Origin: Streptomyces pactum
Lineage (GTDB): Bacteria; Actinomycetota; Actinomycetes; Streptomycetales; Streptomycetaceae
Reading direction: 5' to 3'
Length of the DNA: 64,000 bases
Assembly (NCBI RefSeq): GCF_016031615.1
Contig: NZ_JACYXC010000001.1
Span: 3,782,001-3,846,000 of the forward strand
Below the pieces are notes generated by a model. That model did no database searches. It saw only the letters and a program-made list of their open reading frames with translations, and was not told the origin of the DNA. The position numbers were made by a program, and so were the translations under genes. This document shows, piece by piece, positions 33,358-43,807 of this stretch. Each line of letters starts with the position of its first letter. Position 1 is the stretch's first letter.

Positions 33358-34329
33358 ATGCCAGCTGTGACCGTTGACAACCCGCTGACCCTGCCGCGTG
33401 TCGCGGCGCCGACCGGGGCCCGGCAGCGACCGGTGCTCGCCGTCACCACGGCGCCCAGCGGTTTCGAGGGCGAGGGATTCCCGGTGCGCCGGGCCTTCGC
33501 CGGGATCGACTACAAGTACCTCGACCCGTTCATCATGATGGACCAGATGGGTGAGGTGGAGTACGCGCCGGGTGAGCCCAAGGGGACCCCCTGGCACCCG
33601 CACCGCGGCTTCGAGACCGTCACCTACATCATCGACGGGATCTTCGACCACCAGGACAGTCACGGTGGCGGTGGCACCATCACCAACGGCGACACCCAGT
33701 GGATGACGGCCGGCTCCGGCCTCCTTCACATCGAGGCGCCGCCGGAGCAGCTCGTCATGTCCGGCGGCCTGTTCCACGGCCTCCAGCTGTGGGTGAACCT
33801 CCCGGCCAGGGACAAGATGATGGCGCCCCGCTACCAGGACATCCGCGGCGGCAGCGTCCAGCTCCTGACGTCCCACGACGGCGGCGCGCTGCTGCGCGTC
33901 ATCGCCGGCGAGCTGGGCGGTCACGAGGGCCCGGGTGTCACGCACACGCCGATCACCATGGTCCACGCGACGCTGGCGCCGGGCGCCGAGGTCACGCTGC
34001 CGTGGCGGGAGGACTTCAACGGTCTGGCGTACGTCATGGCGGGCCGCGGCTCGGTCGGTGCGGACCGCCGCCCGATCCGCCTCGGCCAGACCGCGGTCTT
34101 CGGCGCGGGCTCCGCGCTGACGGTCCGCGCGGACGAGCAGCAGGACTCCCACACCCCGGACCTGGAGGTCGTCCTCCTCGGCGGACAGCCCATCCGGGAG
34201 CCCATGGCCCACTACGGCCCGTTCGTCATGAACACCCGCGCCGAACTCCAGAAGGCGTTCGAGGACTTCCAGAAGGGCCGCTTCGGGACCATCCCGGCGG
34301 TGCACGGGATGACCGAGGGCGGACTGTAG
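33358..34329 (+). CDS. Pirin family protein
   Basis: 323 residues, GGAGG ribosome binding site before ATG 33358. The N-terminal cupin holds the metal-binding HPHRGFETVTYIIDG motif and the later His/Glu of GLLHIEAPPE. The second cupin domain starts near residue 180. Bacterial pirins are iron proteins reported as quercetinases or redox-sensitive partners of metabolic enzymes, including pyruvate dehydrogenase in some species. The gene stands alone behind a strongly symmetric operator; no adjacent regulator gene is its obvious partner. Confidence 0.92.
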   Translation: MPAVTVDNPLTLPRVAAPTGARQRPVLAVTTAPSGFEGEGFPVRRAFAGIDYKYLDPFIMMDQMGEVEYAPGEPKGTPWHPHRGFETVTYIIDGIFDHQDSHGGGGTITNGDTQWMTAGSGLLHIEAPPEQLVMSGGLFHGLQLWVNLPARDKMMAPRYQDIRGGSVQLLTSHDGGALLRVIAGELGGHEGPGVTHTPITMVHATLAPGAEVTLPWREDFNGLAYVMAGRGSVGADRRPIRLGQTAVFGAGSALTVRADEQQDSHTPDLEVVLLGGQPIREPMAHYGPFVMNTRAELQKAFEDFQKGRFGTIPAVHGMTEGGL

Positions 34330-34558
34330 GGCCCACACGGCCGTACGGGACCGCCCGTGGCGCGACGGCGGCGGCCCGCCCCCTCCGGATGGCCGGAGCG
34401 GGCGGGCCGCCGTGGTGCTGTGGTGCCGGACGCGGGCGCCGGGGTGCCGTGGGCACCTGGTGTCCGGGTGCCGCGGGCGCCGTGGCGCCGTGGTGCTGTC
34501 CCCGCCCGGCCGGGGCGCCGCCGCGCCGCGGCCGGCCGGGGGTGCCGCGTCGGGTGCG

Positions 34559-36142
34559 TCAGAACTGCATCGACCAGGAGTCGATGTAGCCGGTGTCGTA
34601 GGTGGCGTTGTCCTGGACCCGCAGCTTCCAGCCGCCGTCCGCGGTCTCGGCGGAGGCGTCCACGGTGTAGGTGGTGTTCAGGTCGTCCGCGCTGCCGCCG
34701 GTGCCGAAGTTCTTCAGCAGGTACGCGGTGCCGTCCGGGGCGACCAGTTCGACCTTCAGGTCACCGACGTAGGTGTGCTTGATCGCGACCGAGACGGCGA
34801 GCGCCGCCGGCGCCCGGCCGGTCACCCCGGTGACGGAGATCGGGGACTCGACGGTGGCGTTGTCGTTGATGGTGTAGTTCGCGGTGTTCTCGAACTTGGG
34901 GCCGGTGGGCGGGGTGGTGTTGCCGGAGCCGACGTACAGCAGGCGGTTGGGCGAGCCGGTGCCCGGGTTGGTCACCACGCCGGTGGTGGCCGCCGAGGTC
35001 AGCGCCGAGGAGACCTGCGCCGGGGTGGCGGAGCGGTTGTCGGCGAGGTAGAGCGCGGCGGCACCGGCCACGTGCGGCGTCGCCATCGACGTGCCGGAGA
35101 TGGTGTTGGTCGCCGTGTCACCGGTGTTCCACGCCGAGGTGATGTTGGACCCCGGCGCGAACAGGTCCACCGCGCTGCCGTAGTTGGAGAAGCTGGAGCG
35201 GGCGTCGGTGTTGGTCGTGGAGCCGACCGTGATGCCCTCGGTCACCCGGGCGGGCGACCGGGTCGAGGCGTCGGTGTTCTCGTTGCCCGCGGCCAGGGCG
35301 TAGGTCACGCCGGAGGCGATGGAGTTGCGGACCGCGGTGTCCAGCGCGGAGCTGGCGCCGCCGCCGAGGCTCATGTTCGCCACCGCCGGCTTGACGGCGT
35401 TCTTGGTCACCCAGTCGATGCCCGCGATGACGCCGGCGGTGGTGCCGGAGCCGTTGTTGTCGAGCACCCGGACGGCGACGATCTTGGCTTTCTTGGCCAC
35501 CCCGTGCGCGGTGCCGGCGACGGTGCCCGCCACATGGGTGCCGTGGCCGTTGCCGTCGTCCGCGGTGTTGTCGTTGTCCACCGCGTCGAAGCCGTGGCTG
35601 GCGCGGCCACCGAAGTCCTGGTGGCTGATGCGCACCCCGGTGTCGATGATGTACGCGGTCACCCCGGTGCCCGCGGAGTCCGGGTAGGTGTAGCTCTGGT
35701 TCAGCGGTAGCGCGCGCTGGTCGATGCGGTCCAGGCCCCAGGACGGCGGGCTGGGCTGCACGCCGGTGGCCTTGACCACCTGGTCCTGGACCACCGCCTT
35801 CACGGCCGGGTCGGCGGCGAGCCGCTTGGCCTGGCCCTCCGGCAGCTGTACCGCGTAGCCGTTGAGCGCCCGGTCGTAGGTGCGCTCGACCTTGGCGCCG
35901 AACTTCTCGGCCAGCGCCCGTCCCTTGGTGGACCGGGCCTGCACCGCGTCCTCGTCGAGGACCACGATGTAACGGTCCTTCAGGGTGCCCGGCGCGCCGG
36001 CGTTCTCGATCACGCCCTCGGCGACCCGGTCGCCGCGGTCGGCCGCCGAGGCGGGCAGCGCGGCGCCGGCGCCCATCGACAGCGCGGCGACGGCGATCGC
36101 GGCGGCGACGAGTCTGCGTCGGGAGGCGGGTATCTGAGCCAT
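34559..36142 (-). CDS. Secreted subtilisin-like serine protease with P domain
   Basis: 527 residues from ATG 36142 (GGAGGAG upstream). Signal peptide with RRR and a hydrophobic stretch ending ALPASA. An I9 propeptide follows (RYIVVLDEDAVQARS to AVVQDQVVKA). The S8 catalytic triad is intact: Asp in YIIDTGV, His in GHGTHVAGT, Ser in GTSMATPHVAGA. A C-terminal proprotein-convertase P domain (about 415-527) ends in WSMQF. It is an exported, self-processing protease like other Streptomyces mature-phase enzymes. Confidence 0.95.
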   Translation of the reverse strand: MAQIPASRRRLVAAAIAVAALSMGAGAALPASAADRGDRVAEGVIENAGAPGTLKDRYIVVLDEDAVQARSTKGRALAEKFGAKVERTYDRALNGYAVQLPEGQAKRLAADPAVKAVVQDQVVKATGVQPSPPSWGLDRIDQRALPLNQSYTYPDSAGTGVTAYIIDTGVRISHQDFGGRASHGFDAVDNDNTADDGNGHGTHVAGTVAGTAHGVAKKAKIVAVRVLDNNGSGTTAGVIAGIDWVTKNAVKPAVANMSLGGGASSALDTAVRNSIASGVTYALAAGNENTDASTRSPARVTEGITVGSTTNTDARSSFSNYGSAVDLFAPGSNITSAWNTGDTATNTISGTSMATPHVAGAAALYLADNRSATPAQVSSALTSAATTGVVTNPGTGSPNRLLYVGSGNTTPPTGPKFENTANYTINDNATVESPISVTGVTGRAPAALAVSVAIKHTYVGDLKVELVAPDGTAYLLKNFGTGGSADDLNTTYTVDASAETADGGWKLRVQDNATYDTGYIDSWSMQF

Positions 36143-37481
36143 GCGGGGTCTCCTCCAGTGGGGGTTGGTGCACGGGGGGTGGTGCACGTCGTGGCGGTTC
36201 GGGAGATCACGGCGTACGGTCCGGGGCCCGCGGTGATCGAACCGGGGCGCTCGGCCGCACGGCCGGAGGTGCCCATGGGCGGGGCCGGCTGCGACGGGGT
36301 CGGTACGGACGGGTGGTGAGGGCCGGGCGGGTCGCCTCCGGCCCGGGACCGCGGGGCCACGGGACCGCGGAGCCACGGGATCGTGGGGCCACGGGGCCGT
36401 GCGGTACCGGTGCCGGGAACCCGGCAGGAGGGACCTGGAGCCCGGGACCTGATCGTCGGGATCTGATCGTCGGGATCTGGACGTGGGGGTCTGACCGTCG
36501 GGATCGGATACGCGGGATCGGGTGTCTCGGGATCTGTTCTCTCGGGACCCGGCCGTCGGGGCCCGGTCGGTACGGACGTCGTCGAGCCGGACCATGGTCA
36601 TGGGCGGCATCCGGGGGTGTGCGGTGGCTGCCGTGATCGCACACTCCCGACCGCCAGCGGAACCATGACCGACCCCGTTGCACCGCGCAAGGGTCCGGCG
36701 TTCGCCCGGTGTTCGCCCGCGTGCCGCCCGGCCGTCCGCCGAACGGTGGCCGCCGACCGGTTTTCGGACCCGGCGGAAAGGCCGGCGCCGGCCGGCCGGG
36801 GACGGCGCCGGACAGGGGGGCCGGGCGGGGGGCCGCGAGCCGGCCCGGTGCGGTGCGGCGGGCGGCGTCCGGGGCCCTGCCGCGGTGCGGCCGCGCCCCC
36901 CGGCCGTCCGGTGTACGCGCAGGTGGCGGGGGGTGAGGGCCGAGGTGCGGCGGAGGGTGCGCGGGGGGCGTCGCGGGCCGGCCGCGGGGCGGCGGGACCG
37001 GTCCGTCCGGCCCTGCCGCGACACAGTGCCGGACGCTCCGCACCGGGGAGCGGACACCCAGGAGCCATGCGTTTCACGCCGCCTTCCCGGCCCGGCCCCC
37101 GGACCCTCACCGGGCGCCGCACGGCGGGTGACTCAAGGGTCGGGGTGAAGGACCCTTGCACCGACCCTCGGAGTGCGGTGCGCGCCCGTAATGTCCTTGA
37201 CGAATGCATGTCACGCTGCGTGCCGCAGGGTCGGAGTGGTGGGCCGCACCTGCCCCGGCCTCGCCGGCCCGGCGGGCCCGCGCCTGGGCCGAGCCGGTCG
37301 GAACCGCCCGCCACCCCGGACGACCCGGCCCGCCCCGTACGTACGGAGCGGGCGTTTCCGTACGTATGCGGCGGGCGTTTCCTTACGGTCGGGGCGGGCG
37401 TCGTCAGGGCCCGTGTCCGGTCGGGATCGCGCTGCGCAGTGGGGCGGTGCGGGAGGGACCGGGTTGCGTACAGTCCACCCC
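36143..37481. repeat. Long gene-free region with direct repeats and nested inverted repeats
   Basis: 1339 bp with no supported gene. At about 36430-36570, variants of CGGGATCTGATCGT repeat in tandem. At 36596-36670, GGTCATGG pairs with CCATGACC, enclosing GTGTGCG and CGCACAC (36617-36644), which could form a cruciform. AAGGGTC and GACCCTT form a hairpin near 37134-37156. Three degenerate 23-bp units (37337-37359, 37360-37382, 37383-37405) with core CGGGCGTTTCC precede the GNAT promoter. Confidence 0.7.
37469..37481 (+). promoter_or_regulatory. -10 box of the GNAT gene, leaderless
   Basis: TACAGT at 37469-37474 lies 7 bp before the ATG, so transcription should start at or next to the start codon. 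Confidence 0.5.
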
Positions 37482-37970
37482 ATGCCCGAGATCCACCTGC
37501 TCCGTCCGGACCACGCACCCGCGCTGCTGGCCTTCGAGCGGGAGAACCGTGCCTACTTCGCCGCTTCCGTCCCCGACCGGGGCGAGGAGTACTTCGCCCG
37601 GTTCGACGAGCGGCTCCGGGCCCTGCTCGCCGAGCAGGAGGCCGGATCGTGCCGGTTCCATGTGCTGGTCGGCGCCGGCGGCGAGGTGCTGGGGCGGGTC
37701 AACCTGGTGGACGTGGCGGACGGCGGCGCCGAACTCGGGTACCGGATCGCGGAGCGCGCCGCGGGCCGCGGGCTGGCCACCTGGGCCGTACGGAAGCTGT
37801 GCGAGCGGGCCGCCGAGGAGTACGGGCTGACCGTCCTGCGAGCCGTCACCACCCTGGACAACGCGGCGTCGCGGGCCGTGCTGGCCCGCACCGGGTTCAC
37901 CGTCGTCGGCGAGACGCGGGTGGCCGGCCGTCCCGGACTCGCGTATCTGCACCGCCTCACGGCTGCCTGA
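37482..37970 (+). CDS. GNAT-family N-acetyltransferase (RimJ/RimL-like)
   Basis: 162 residues from ATG 37482. Acetyl-CoA-binding region ELGYRIAERAAGRGLATWAVRKLCERA and the following VTTLDNAASRAVLARTGFTVVGE are classic for RimJ-type enzymes, which acetylate protein N-termini or small amines. Earlier in-frame starts lie in repeat DNA and are unlikely. It converges on the large LAL regulator. Confidence 0.88.
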   Translation: MPEIHLLRPDHAPALLAFERENRAYFAASVPDRGEEYFARFDERLRALLAEQEAGSCRFHVLVGAGGEVLGRVNLVDVADGGAELGYRIAERAAGRGLATWAVRKLCERAAEEYGLTVLRAVTTLDNAASRAVLARTGFTVVGETRVAGRPGLAYLHRLTAA

Positions 37971-38302
37971 CGCGCCGGAGGCCGGTGGCCTCTGTGATGC
38001 CGGGCGCCGGGTGCCGGGGCCGGTGCCGGTGCGTGCCGGTGTTCGTGCCGATGCCGGCGTGGGGGCCGGCGGAGGCGTGGGCGGTGGGTGTGGGGATGGT
38101 GGGTGCCGGCGGTGGATGTCGCCCGGTGGATGTCGTTCGGCACATCGCGCCGGGCGTGGTGGGGCGCCGGGTCAGGCGGCGGGTGAGGTGGCGGCCGGGG
38201 CGTGGCGGGGCGTCGCGCGGGCGATCGGCCCGCCCGTGCGGATTTCGGTGCCGCGTGGGGCGGACGGGGGCGCGGGCCCGGCAGGGGGGTGGTGCGATGC
38301 GC
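37971..38302. other. GT-rich spacer, no gene seen
   Basis: 332 bp between convergent genes. GGTGGATGTCG occurs twice near 38110-38135. No coding signal. Confidence 0.5.
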
Positions 38303-41300
38303 TCAGTCGGACTCGGGGAGGACGTCGGCGAGCTGCCGCCGCGAGCGGACCCCCAACTTCCGGTAGACGCTGGTCAGATTGGCCTCCACCGCCTTCACGC
38401 TGAGGTAGAGCCGGGCCGCCGCCTCGCGGTTGGTGACGCCTTCCTCCGCCACCAGCCGCGCGACCAGCAGCTCGGTCTCCGTCAGTGCGGCGGCGGCCGG
38501 CGGCCCGGCGGTCTCCCGCGGGGCCCCGGTCCGCACCAGTTCGGCGTCCGCGCGGGCCAGCCAGCCGTCCGCCCCGGCACCGGCGAACACCGTGGCGGCC
38601 CGGCGGAACGCCGTCCGGGCCGCCGCCCGCCGGCGCCGCCGGCGTTCGACCGTGCCCAGGGCGAGCAGGGTGCGGCCGTACTCGACCGGAAGCGGCTCGG
38701 CCGCCTGGCGCTCGGCGAGCGCGGAGAGTTCGGCCGCGGCACGGTCGCCCCGCGTGCCCCGGGCGCACAGCGCGGCGGCCCGTTCCAGTCCGATCGGCGG
38801 GCAGCGCAGCCCCAGCCGCCGGTACCGCGCCCGGGTGGCCCGGACCAGCTCCCGCGCCTCGGCGTCCTCCCCGACGGCGAGCAGTGCCTCGGCGAGGTCT
38901 CCGTGCCAGGCGAACACCGCCGGGTTGCGGACCCCCATCCGTTCCTCCAGCAGCTGGGCGCGGCGCAGTGGTTCCAGCGCGCCGCTCGGGTCGTCGGCGA
39001 TCAGCGCGGCGGCACCCCAGGCCGCCAGTGACCGCAGCTCGGTGAGCCGGTCGCCCTGGGCCTCGGAGAGTTCCACCCCGCGCCTGGCCAACGCCGGCGC
39101 CTGGCGGAGATCACCGGCGACCGCCTCGGCGAGCGCGTTGGGGTAGAGGACGGTGGAGGGTTCGAGCCCGGCGTCCTCGGTCAGGCGCAGCCCGCGCCGG
39201 GCCGTCTCCAGCGCGTCGCGGCAGTGTCCGGCGCGGAGTTCGGCGATCACCAGGAGGGCCAGCAGCCCGTGCTGGTCGTCCAGGGAACCGCGTTGCTCCG
39301 CCGTGGTCATCAGCGACCGGAGTGCGGTGCGGGCGTCCGCCACCCGGCCGCGCAACAGGTGCAGCAGGGCGCCGAGGTGCTCGGGACCGTTGTGCAGCGG
39401 GTCGGGGGCGGCCCGGCGCAGCGCCACCGGGTGCGGTGGCGAGGCGGGGAGCTGGAGCCGGTGGGCGCCGTCGGCGGCGTGACCGGCGGCGGTTGCGGCG
39501 GTGTGCCCGGCGTCGGCTGCGGCGGGACGCGCGGCCGGGGGTACGGCGGGGCACGTGGCCGGGGGTTCGGCGCGGTGGTCGGTGGTGCGGACCAGGGTCC
39601 CGGGCCCCGGGTGGGCTCCGGGCGGCCACCGGCGGCTCGGCGCCGGGTGGCTCGGCGCCGGGCGAGGGCACGGCGGCCCGGGGGCCGGTGCACGGCGGGA
39701 CGGTGTCGTACGGTCCGGCGGCGTCACCGGGGGCAGGGGGGTTGCGCCTGGAGGGTGGAGGAGCGGGCCGGTGCCGGGTGTTCCGGTGGGTTCGCCGGTC
39801 GTCGGGGGGGCGCGGAGGTGGCGGGGAAGCGGGGTGTGGTGACCTCGGGGTTGGCGGGGGGTGGCTGCGGGGTGGGCGGTGTCGGGGGGTGCCGGGTGGG
39901 TCGCCGGGTACGGGGCCGGCGGTCGCGTCGGTCGGTGCTGTGACGGTGGCCCCGGCGGTGGCGTGGGCCGGAGCGGTGGTGCCGGGTCCGGCCGGGCGGG
40001 TGCGGCGGTTCCCGCCCGTCGGGCCGGTCCCGACGGGTGTCCCGGTCCGGGCGATGGCGACCTGGCCGGCGGAGGCGATCGGGCTGACCGGGGGTGGCCA
40101 GGGCGGCCGGACCCGTGGGGAGGCCGGTGCCTCCGGGGCGTACGGGGTTGCGGGGGGCGTCCATGACGCACGGGGGGTACGGGGCGGCGGGGTCGTCCGG
40201 GCAGGCCGGACCGGTCCGGACGGTGCCGGGGGCACCGGAGCCGTCGGGAGCACCGTGGCCACCGGGGGCGCCCGGGCCACCGGGTGCACCAGGACCAGCG
40301 GGGACGTCAGAGGCCCCAGGAACCACGGAAACACCGGAGACCTCCGGGCTGCCGGTGGTGCCGGGGACAGCGGGTAGTTCAGGGCGACCGGAGGCACCCA
40401 GCGCGCCCGGCCCCCCGGGAGCGCCAAGTCCGCCGGGACCGGCCGGGACACCGGGTGCACCAGGCCCAGTGGCGGTACCGGGACCACCGGAGATGCCAGG
40501 GCCGTCGGGGCCGATCGACGCACCCGGAGCGCAAAGCCCGCCGGGGCCGGCCGGGACACCGGGTGCATCAGGCCCAGTGGCGGTACCGGGGCCACCGCCA
40601 GGACCAGCGGAGGTGCCGGCCCCTCCGGGTCCCCCCGAGATGCCAGGCCCGCCGGGACCGGCCGGGACACCACGAGCACCAGGACCAGCGGCGATATCGG
40701 CACCACCGGCGATGCCAGGGTCGTTGGGACCCCCGGAGACGCCGGGACCGCCGGGACCGCCGGGACCGGCCGGGGCCCCCGGGAGGCCGGGCGCGGCCGG
40801 GGAAGCAGGGACCCGGCGGAGGAGGGCGGCGCGGCGGTGGGTGCCGGTGGCCTCCGCCCGGCCCAGCAGGACCTCGGCGTAGGCGCGGGCGGACAGCGCC
40901 TGCACCGCGGTGGTGTGGTCGCCGGCCGCCAGGGCCAGCCCGGCGGCGATCTCGGCCTCCTCCGCGCAGAGCGCGGGCCGGCCCTCGACGATTCTCATCA
41001 GCGCCCCGCGGACCCGGACCGGTGCCTGGAGGGCGCCGTCCCGGCCCGCCTCGGCGAGCGCCTGTTCCAGGAGTTCACCGGCGCGCGGCGCGCTCTGGCC
41101 CGCGGCGTCCCAGAGGGCGAGCCGGGCCCGTACCCGCCGGTGGACCGAGGCGGAGGTGGCGAGCACCGTCCGGGCGGCCTCGGCGGCCAGTTCCCGGCGG
41201 CCCGCGGTGATCGCCGCCGCGGCGGCCACCAGCCGGCGCTCGCAGGCCAGTTCCGTCTCGGTGGCCGGGGTGCGGTCGGCGGCCAGCAGCGCCAGTTCGG

Positions 41301-43218
41301 CCGCGCTCTCCGGCGCGCCCCGGGCCAGTGCCGCCGCGGCGGCGGTGATCAGCGTCGCGGCGACGGACTCGTCCCGCCGGTACCCGGCGTGTGCCAGGTG
41401 GCGGGCGCGCTGCACCGGATCGGCGGCGGCCTCGGCGAGCCGGGCGTGCGCCTGCCGCAGCCGGGCCGGTGAGGCGTCGTCGTGCAGGGTGGCGGCCAGC
41501 AGCGGATGGCTGAAGCGCAGTATCCCGTCGGGGCCGATGGTGGCGACCCGGGCCGTGGCGGCCTCGGCGAGGTCGGAGTCCAGGTCGCCGTGGTGGGCCG
41601 CGGCCAGCAGCGCCCGGGTGGGACGCGCGGCCACCGCCGCCAGCAGCAGGGTGTCCAGCGCGCCGGCCGACAGTCCGCCCAGCCGCTCCCGCATCAGGTG
41701 CCGCAGCCGGCCGGGTACCGGCAGGGGCCGTCCGGGGGCGGGGAGTTCGTCCAGCCGCAGCAGGGCGCGGCCGATCTCCCCGGCGAAGAACGGGTTGCCG
41801 GCGCTGGCGGCGTGGATGCGCTCCACCACGTGGGCGGGGAACGCGGTGCCGACCTCCTCCCGCAGCAGCGCGTCGTACGCGCTCCGGGGGAGCGGGGGCA
41901 CCGGGAACTCGCGGAGCGGCCCGGGCGCCAGCCGGTGGCCGACGGCCGCGTCGCCCAGGGTCCGTTCGGCGGCGACGACGCGCAGCGGCAGGGTGGCCCC
42001 GCGGCGGGCGACGAACGCCAGCACCTCGGCCGAGGCCGGGTCGATCCACTGCACGTCGTCGAGGACGAGCAGGACCGGTTCCGGGTGCGCGGCGCCGGCG
42101 AGCGCGCGCAGCAGGTAGAGGGCACCGAGCCGGACCGCCAGCTGGTCGGCCTGTTCCGGCTGCCGGGGCCCGCGCAGCAGCGCGGCGCGCAGGGCGTCCC
42201 GCTGCGGACCGGGCAGGGCGTCGATCGGTTCGTCCCCCACCGGGGTCAGCAGGTCGATCAGAGCGAGGTACGGCAGGTCGCGTTCGGCCTCGGCCGGGCC
42301 GCAGCCCAGGACCGTCCAGCCGGACCGCGCGGCCTCCTCGGCCAGCGCCCGGACCAGGGTGGACTTGCCGATGCCCGGCGGCCCGGACAGCAGCACGCTG
42401 CCGCCGTCCCCGAGGTGCCGCCGGGCGGCGTCCAGCAACTCCGTCCGCCCGACGGGGGCGGCCGTCCCCGCCACGACGCCGCCGCCCGCCACCGGGCCGC
42501 CGGCCGGTGTGGGGAACGCGCTCCCGGGGGTGCCCGGGCCGGCCCCGGCGCCGACGATCCGGGTGGCGGGCCCGGGCGGACCGGCCCGACCGGACCGGCC
42601 GGGCCGGCCCCCCGTGCTGCCGGACGCGTCGCCGCGTGCGATGACCGGGCGGCGGGGCGCCTGAGCCGGGACGCCGGTCACCGAGGGTGCGCCGGAACGG
42701 CGGCCGGACCGGCGCTCCTCGCCGGCCGCCCCACCTGCCCCGCCCATGTCCGCCTCACCCGCCCTGGCCGGGGTCTTTCCGCCGGTCCTGTCCGTGGGTG
42801 CTCCGCCGGCTCTGGCCGGGGTTCTTCCGCCGGTCCCGCCCATGGCCGCCGCGCCTGCCCGGCCGTCAGCCGCCTCACCGGCCCGGCCGTCAGCCGCCTC
42901 ACCGGCCCGGCCGTCAGCCGCCTCACCGGTCCCGCCCGTGGCCTTCCCGCCGGTCTCACGGTCGGAGGCCCTGCCGGTCTCCCCGCCGGCACCCGCGCTC
43001 TTCCCGCCGGTCGCCCGGGCCGGACCGTCCGCAGCCCGCGACCGGTGTTCCGCCGGCCGGCCCGGGCGTTCCGCCGGACGCGGCGGGTGTTCCATCGGCC
43101 GGGACCGGTGGTCCGTCGGGTGTGCCCGGCGTTCCCCGGGGCCCGCCTGATGGTCCGCCGGGTGGAACGTCTGGTTCGCCGGGCGGAACTGACGACCGAC
43201 TGGTTGGACCTCGCGCAC
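38303..43218 (-). CDS. Giant LAL-type LuxR regulator with collagen-like insert, frame interrupted
   Basis: GTG at 43218 follows GGAGGGG. About 255 low-complexity residues, with three GEAADGRA repeats, precede the AAA/STAND ATPase: PVGRTELLDAARRHL, P-loop SGPPGIGKSTLVRAL, VLLVLDDVQWIDPASAEVLAF. Helical repeats follow. Near 40800 a Gly-Pro-rich, collagen-like stretch of about 200 residues begins (GVPAGPGGPGISGGPG and variants). Beyond about 40170 the frame degenerates. Sequence typical of the LAL C-terminus resumes in another frame from about 39480 (LQLPASPPHPVALRRAAPDPL) and ends in a LuxR helix-turn-helix (VTNREAAARLYLSVKAVEANLTSVYRKLGV). At least one, probably two, indels separate the parts. 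LAL proteins activate pathway genes. Confidence 0.82.
40180..40800 (-). repeat. Collagen-like Gly-Pro repeat region inside the LAL gene
   Basis: The DNA repeats GGGCCGGCCGGGACACCGGG-type units many times, with near-exact longer copies around 40430-40500 and 40545-40610. The coded peptide follows a loose Gly-X-Pro rhythm. It interrupts the helical domain of a regulator that normally lacks it. Confidence 0.85.
42857..42928. repeat. 24-bp tandem repeat, three copies
   Basis: GCCCGGCCGTCAGCCGCCTC plus ACCG is repeated exactly at 42857-42880, 42881-42904 and 42905-42928, coding three GEAADGRA units in the N-terminal extension of the LAL protein. Confidence 0.92.
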
Positions 43219-43807
43219 CGCACCCCCTCCGCCGAGGAACGGCCCCCGCCGCCTCGCACCCGTTCGTACCGGGGCCGTGCACCGGCGTCCAGCCGCCGGC
43301 CTCGTCCATCACCGAGGACGGCCCGTCGCGCGTCGGCCCCACGGTCACAGCCGTTCCGCCGTACGGCGGCCCCGAAACCACACGGCGGTGGCCGGCCCGT
43401 GACCACCGGGTGGCGCACCGGCCTCCGAACGGGTCCGGTACGCCGCCCGGGTGACGCCCGCCGCGTCCCCGCGCGCCGGGGAAAGCCCGGTGGTCGCGCC
43501 GGCCGGCGGGACGGGGCCCGCGGTACGTGCCGGTCCTGCCGTGTCCGCCTGGCGGGTGAACCGGAGCCGACGGGGGAGAAGCCGGGCGGACGAGGCGGAC
43601 GGGCGGGCGGACCGGGTGAACAGGGGCCGAGGCGGTGGACGGGCGGACGAGGTGGACCGGTCGGTGGTGACGGCGGGCCGTACCGGTTGCCGGGCCGAGC
43701 ACGCCGGGCGGGCCGGCGGGCCGTGGGGCGGCGGCGGGGAGCGACGGCAGGCGGTGACGGTGGGACGGGCCGACCGGGCCGGCGGGCGGCGGCGGGCGGC
43801 GGTGGGG
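43219..43807. other. Spacer upstream of the LAL gene, no gene seen
   Basis: 589 bp. It should hold the LAL promoter near 43220-43450, where A/T content rises slightly. The part from 43550 to 43800 is GGCGGAC-type low-complexity DNA. No supported ORF. Confidence 0.5.

Noticed and set aside
36598..37518. Minus-strand frames of about 280-306 codons upstream of the protease gene
   Set aside because: They run through repeats and low-complexity DNA, lack a ribosome binding site and show no domain.
42857..42928. Possible CRISPR-like repeats
   Set aside because: The 24-bp units are directly adjacent with no spacers, and they code in-frame peptide repeats.
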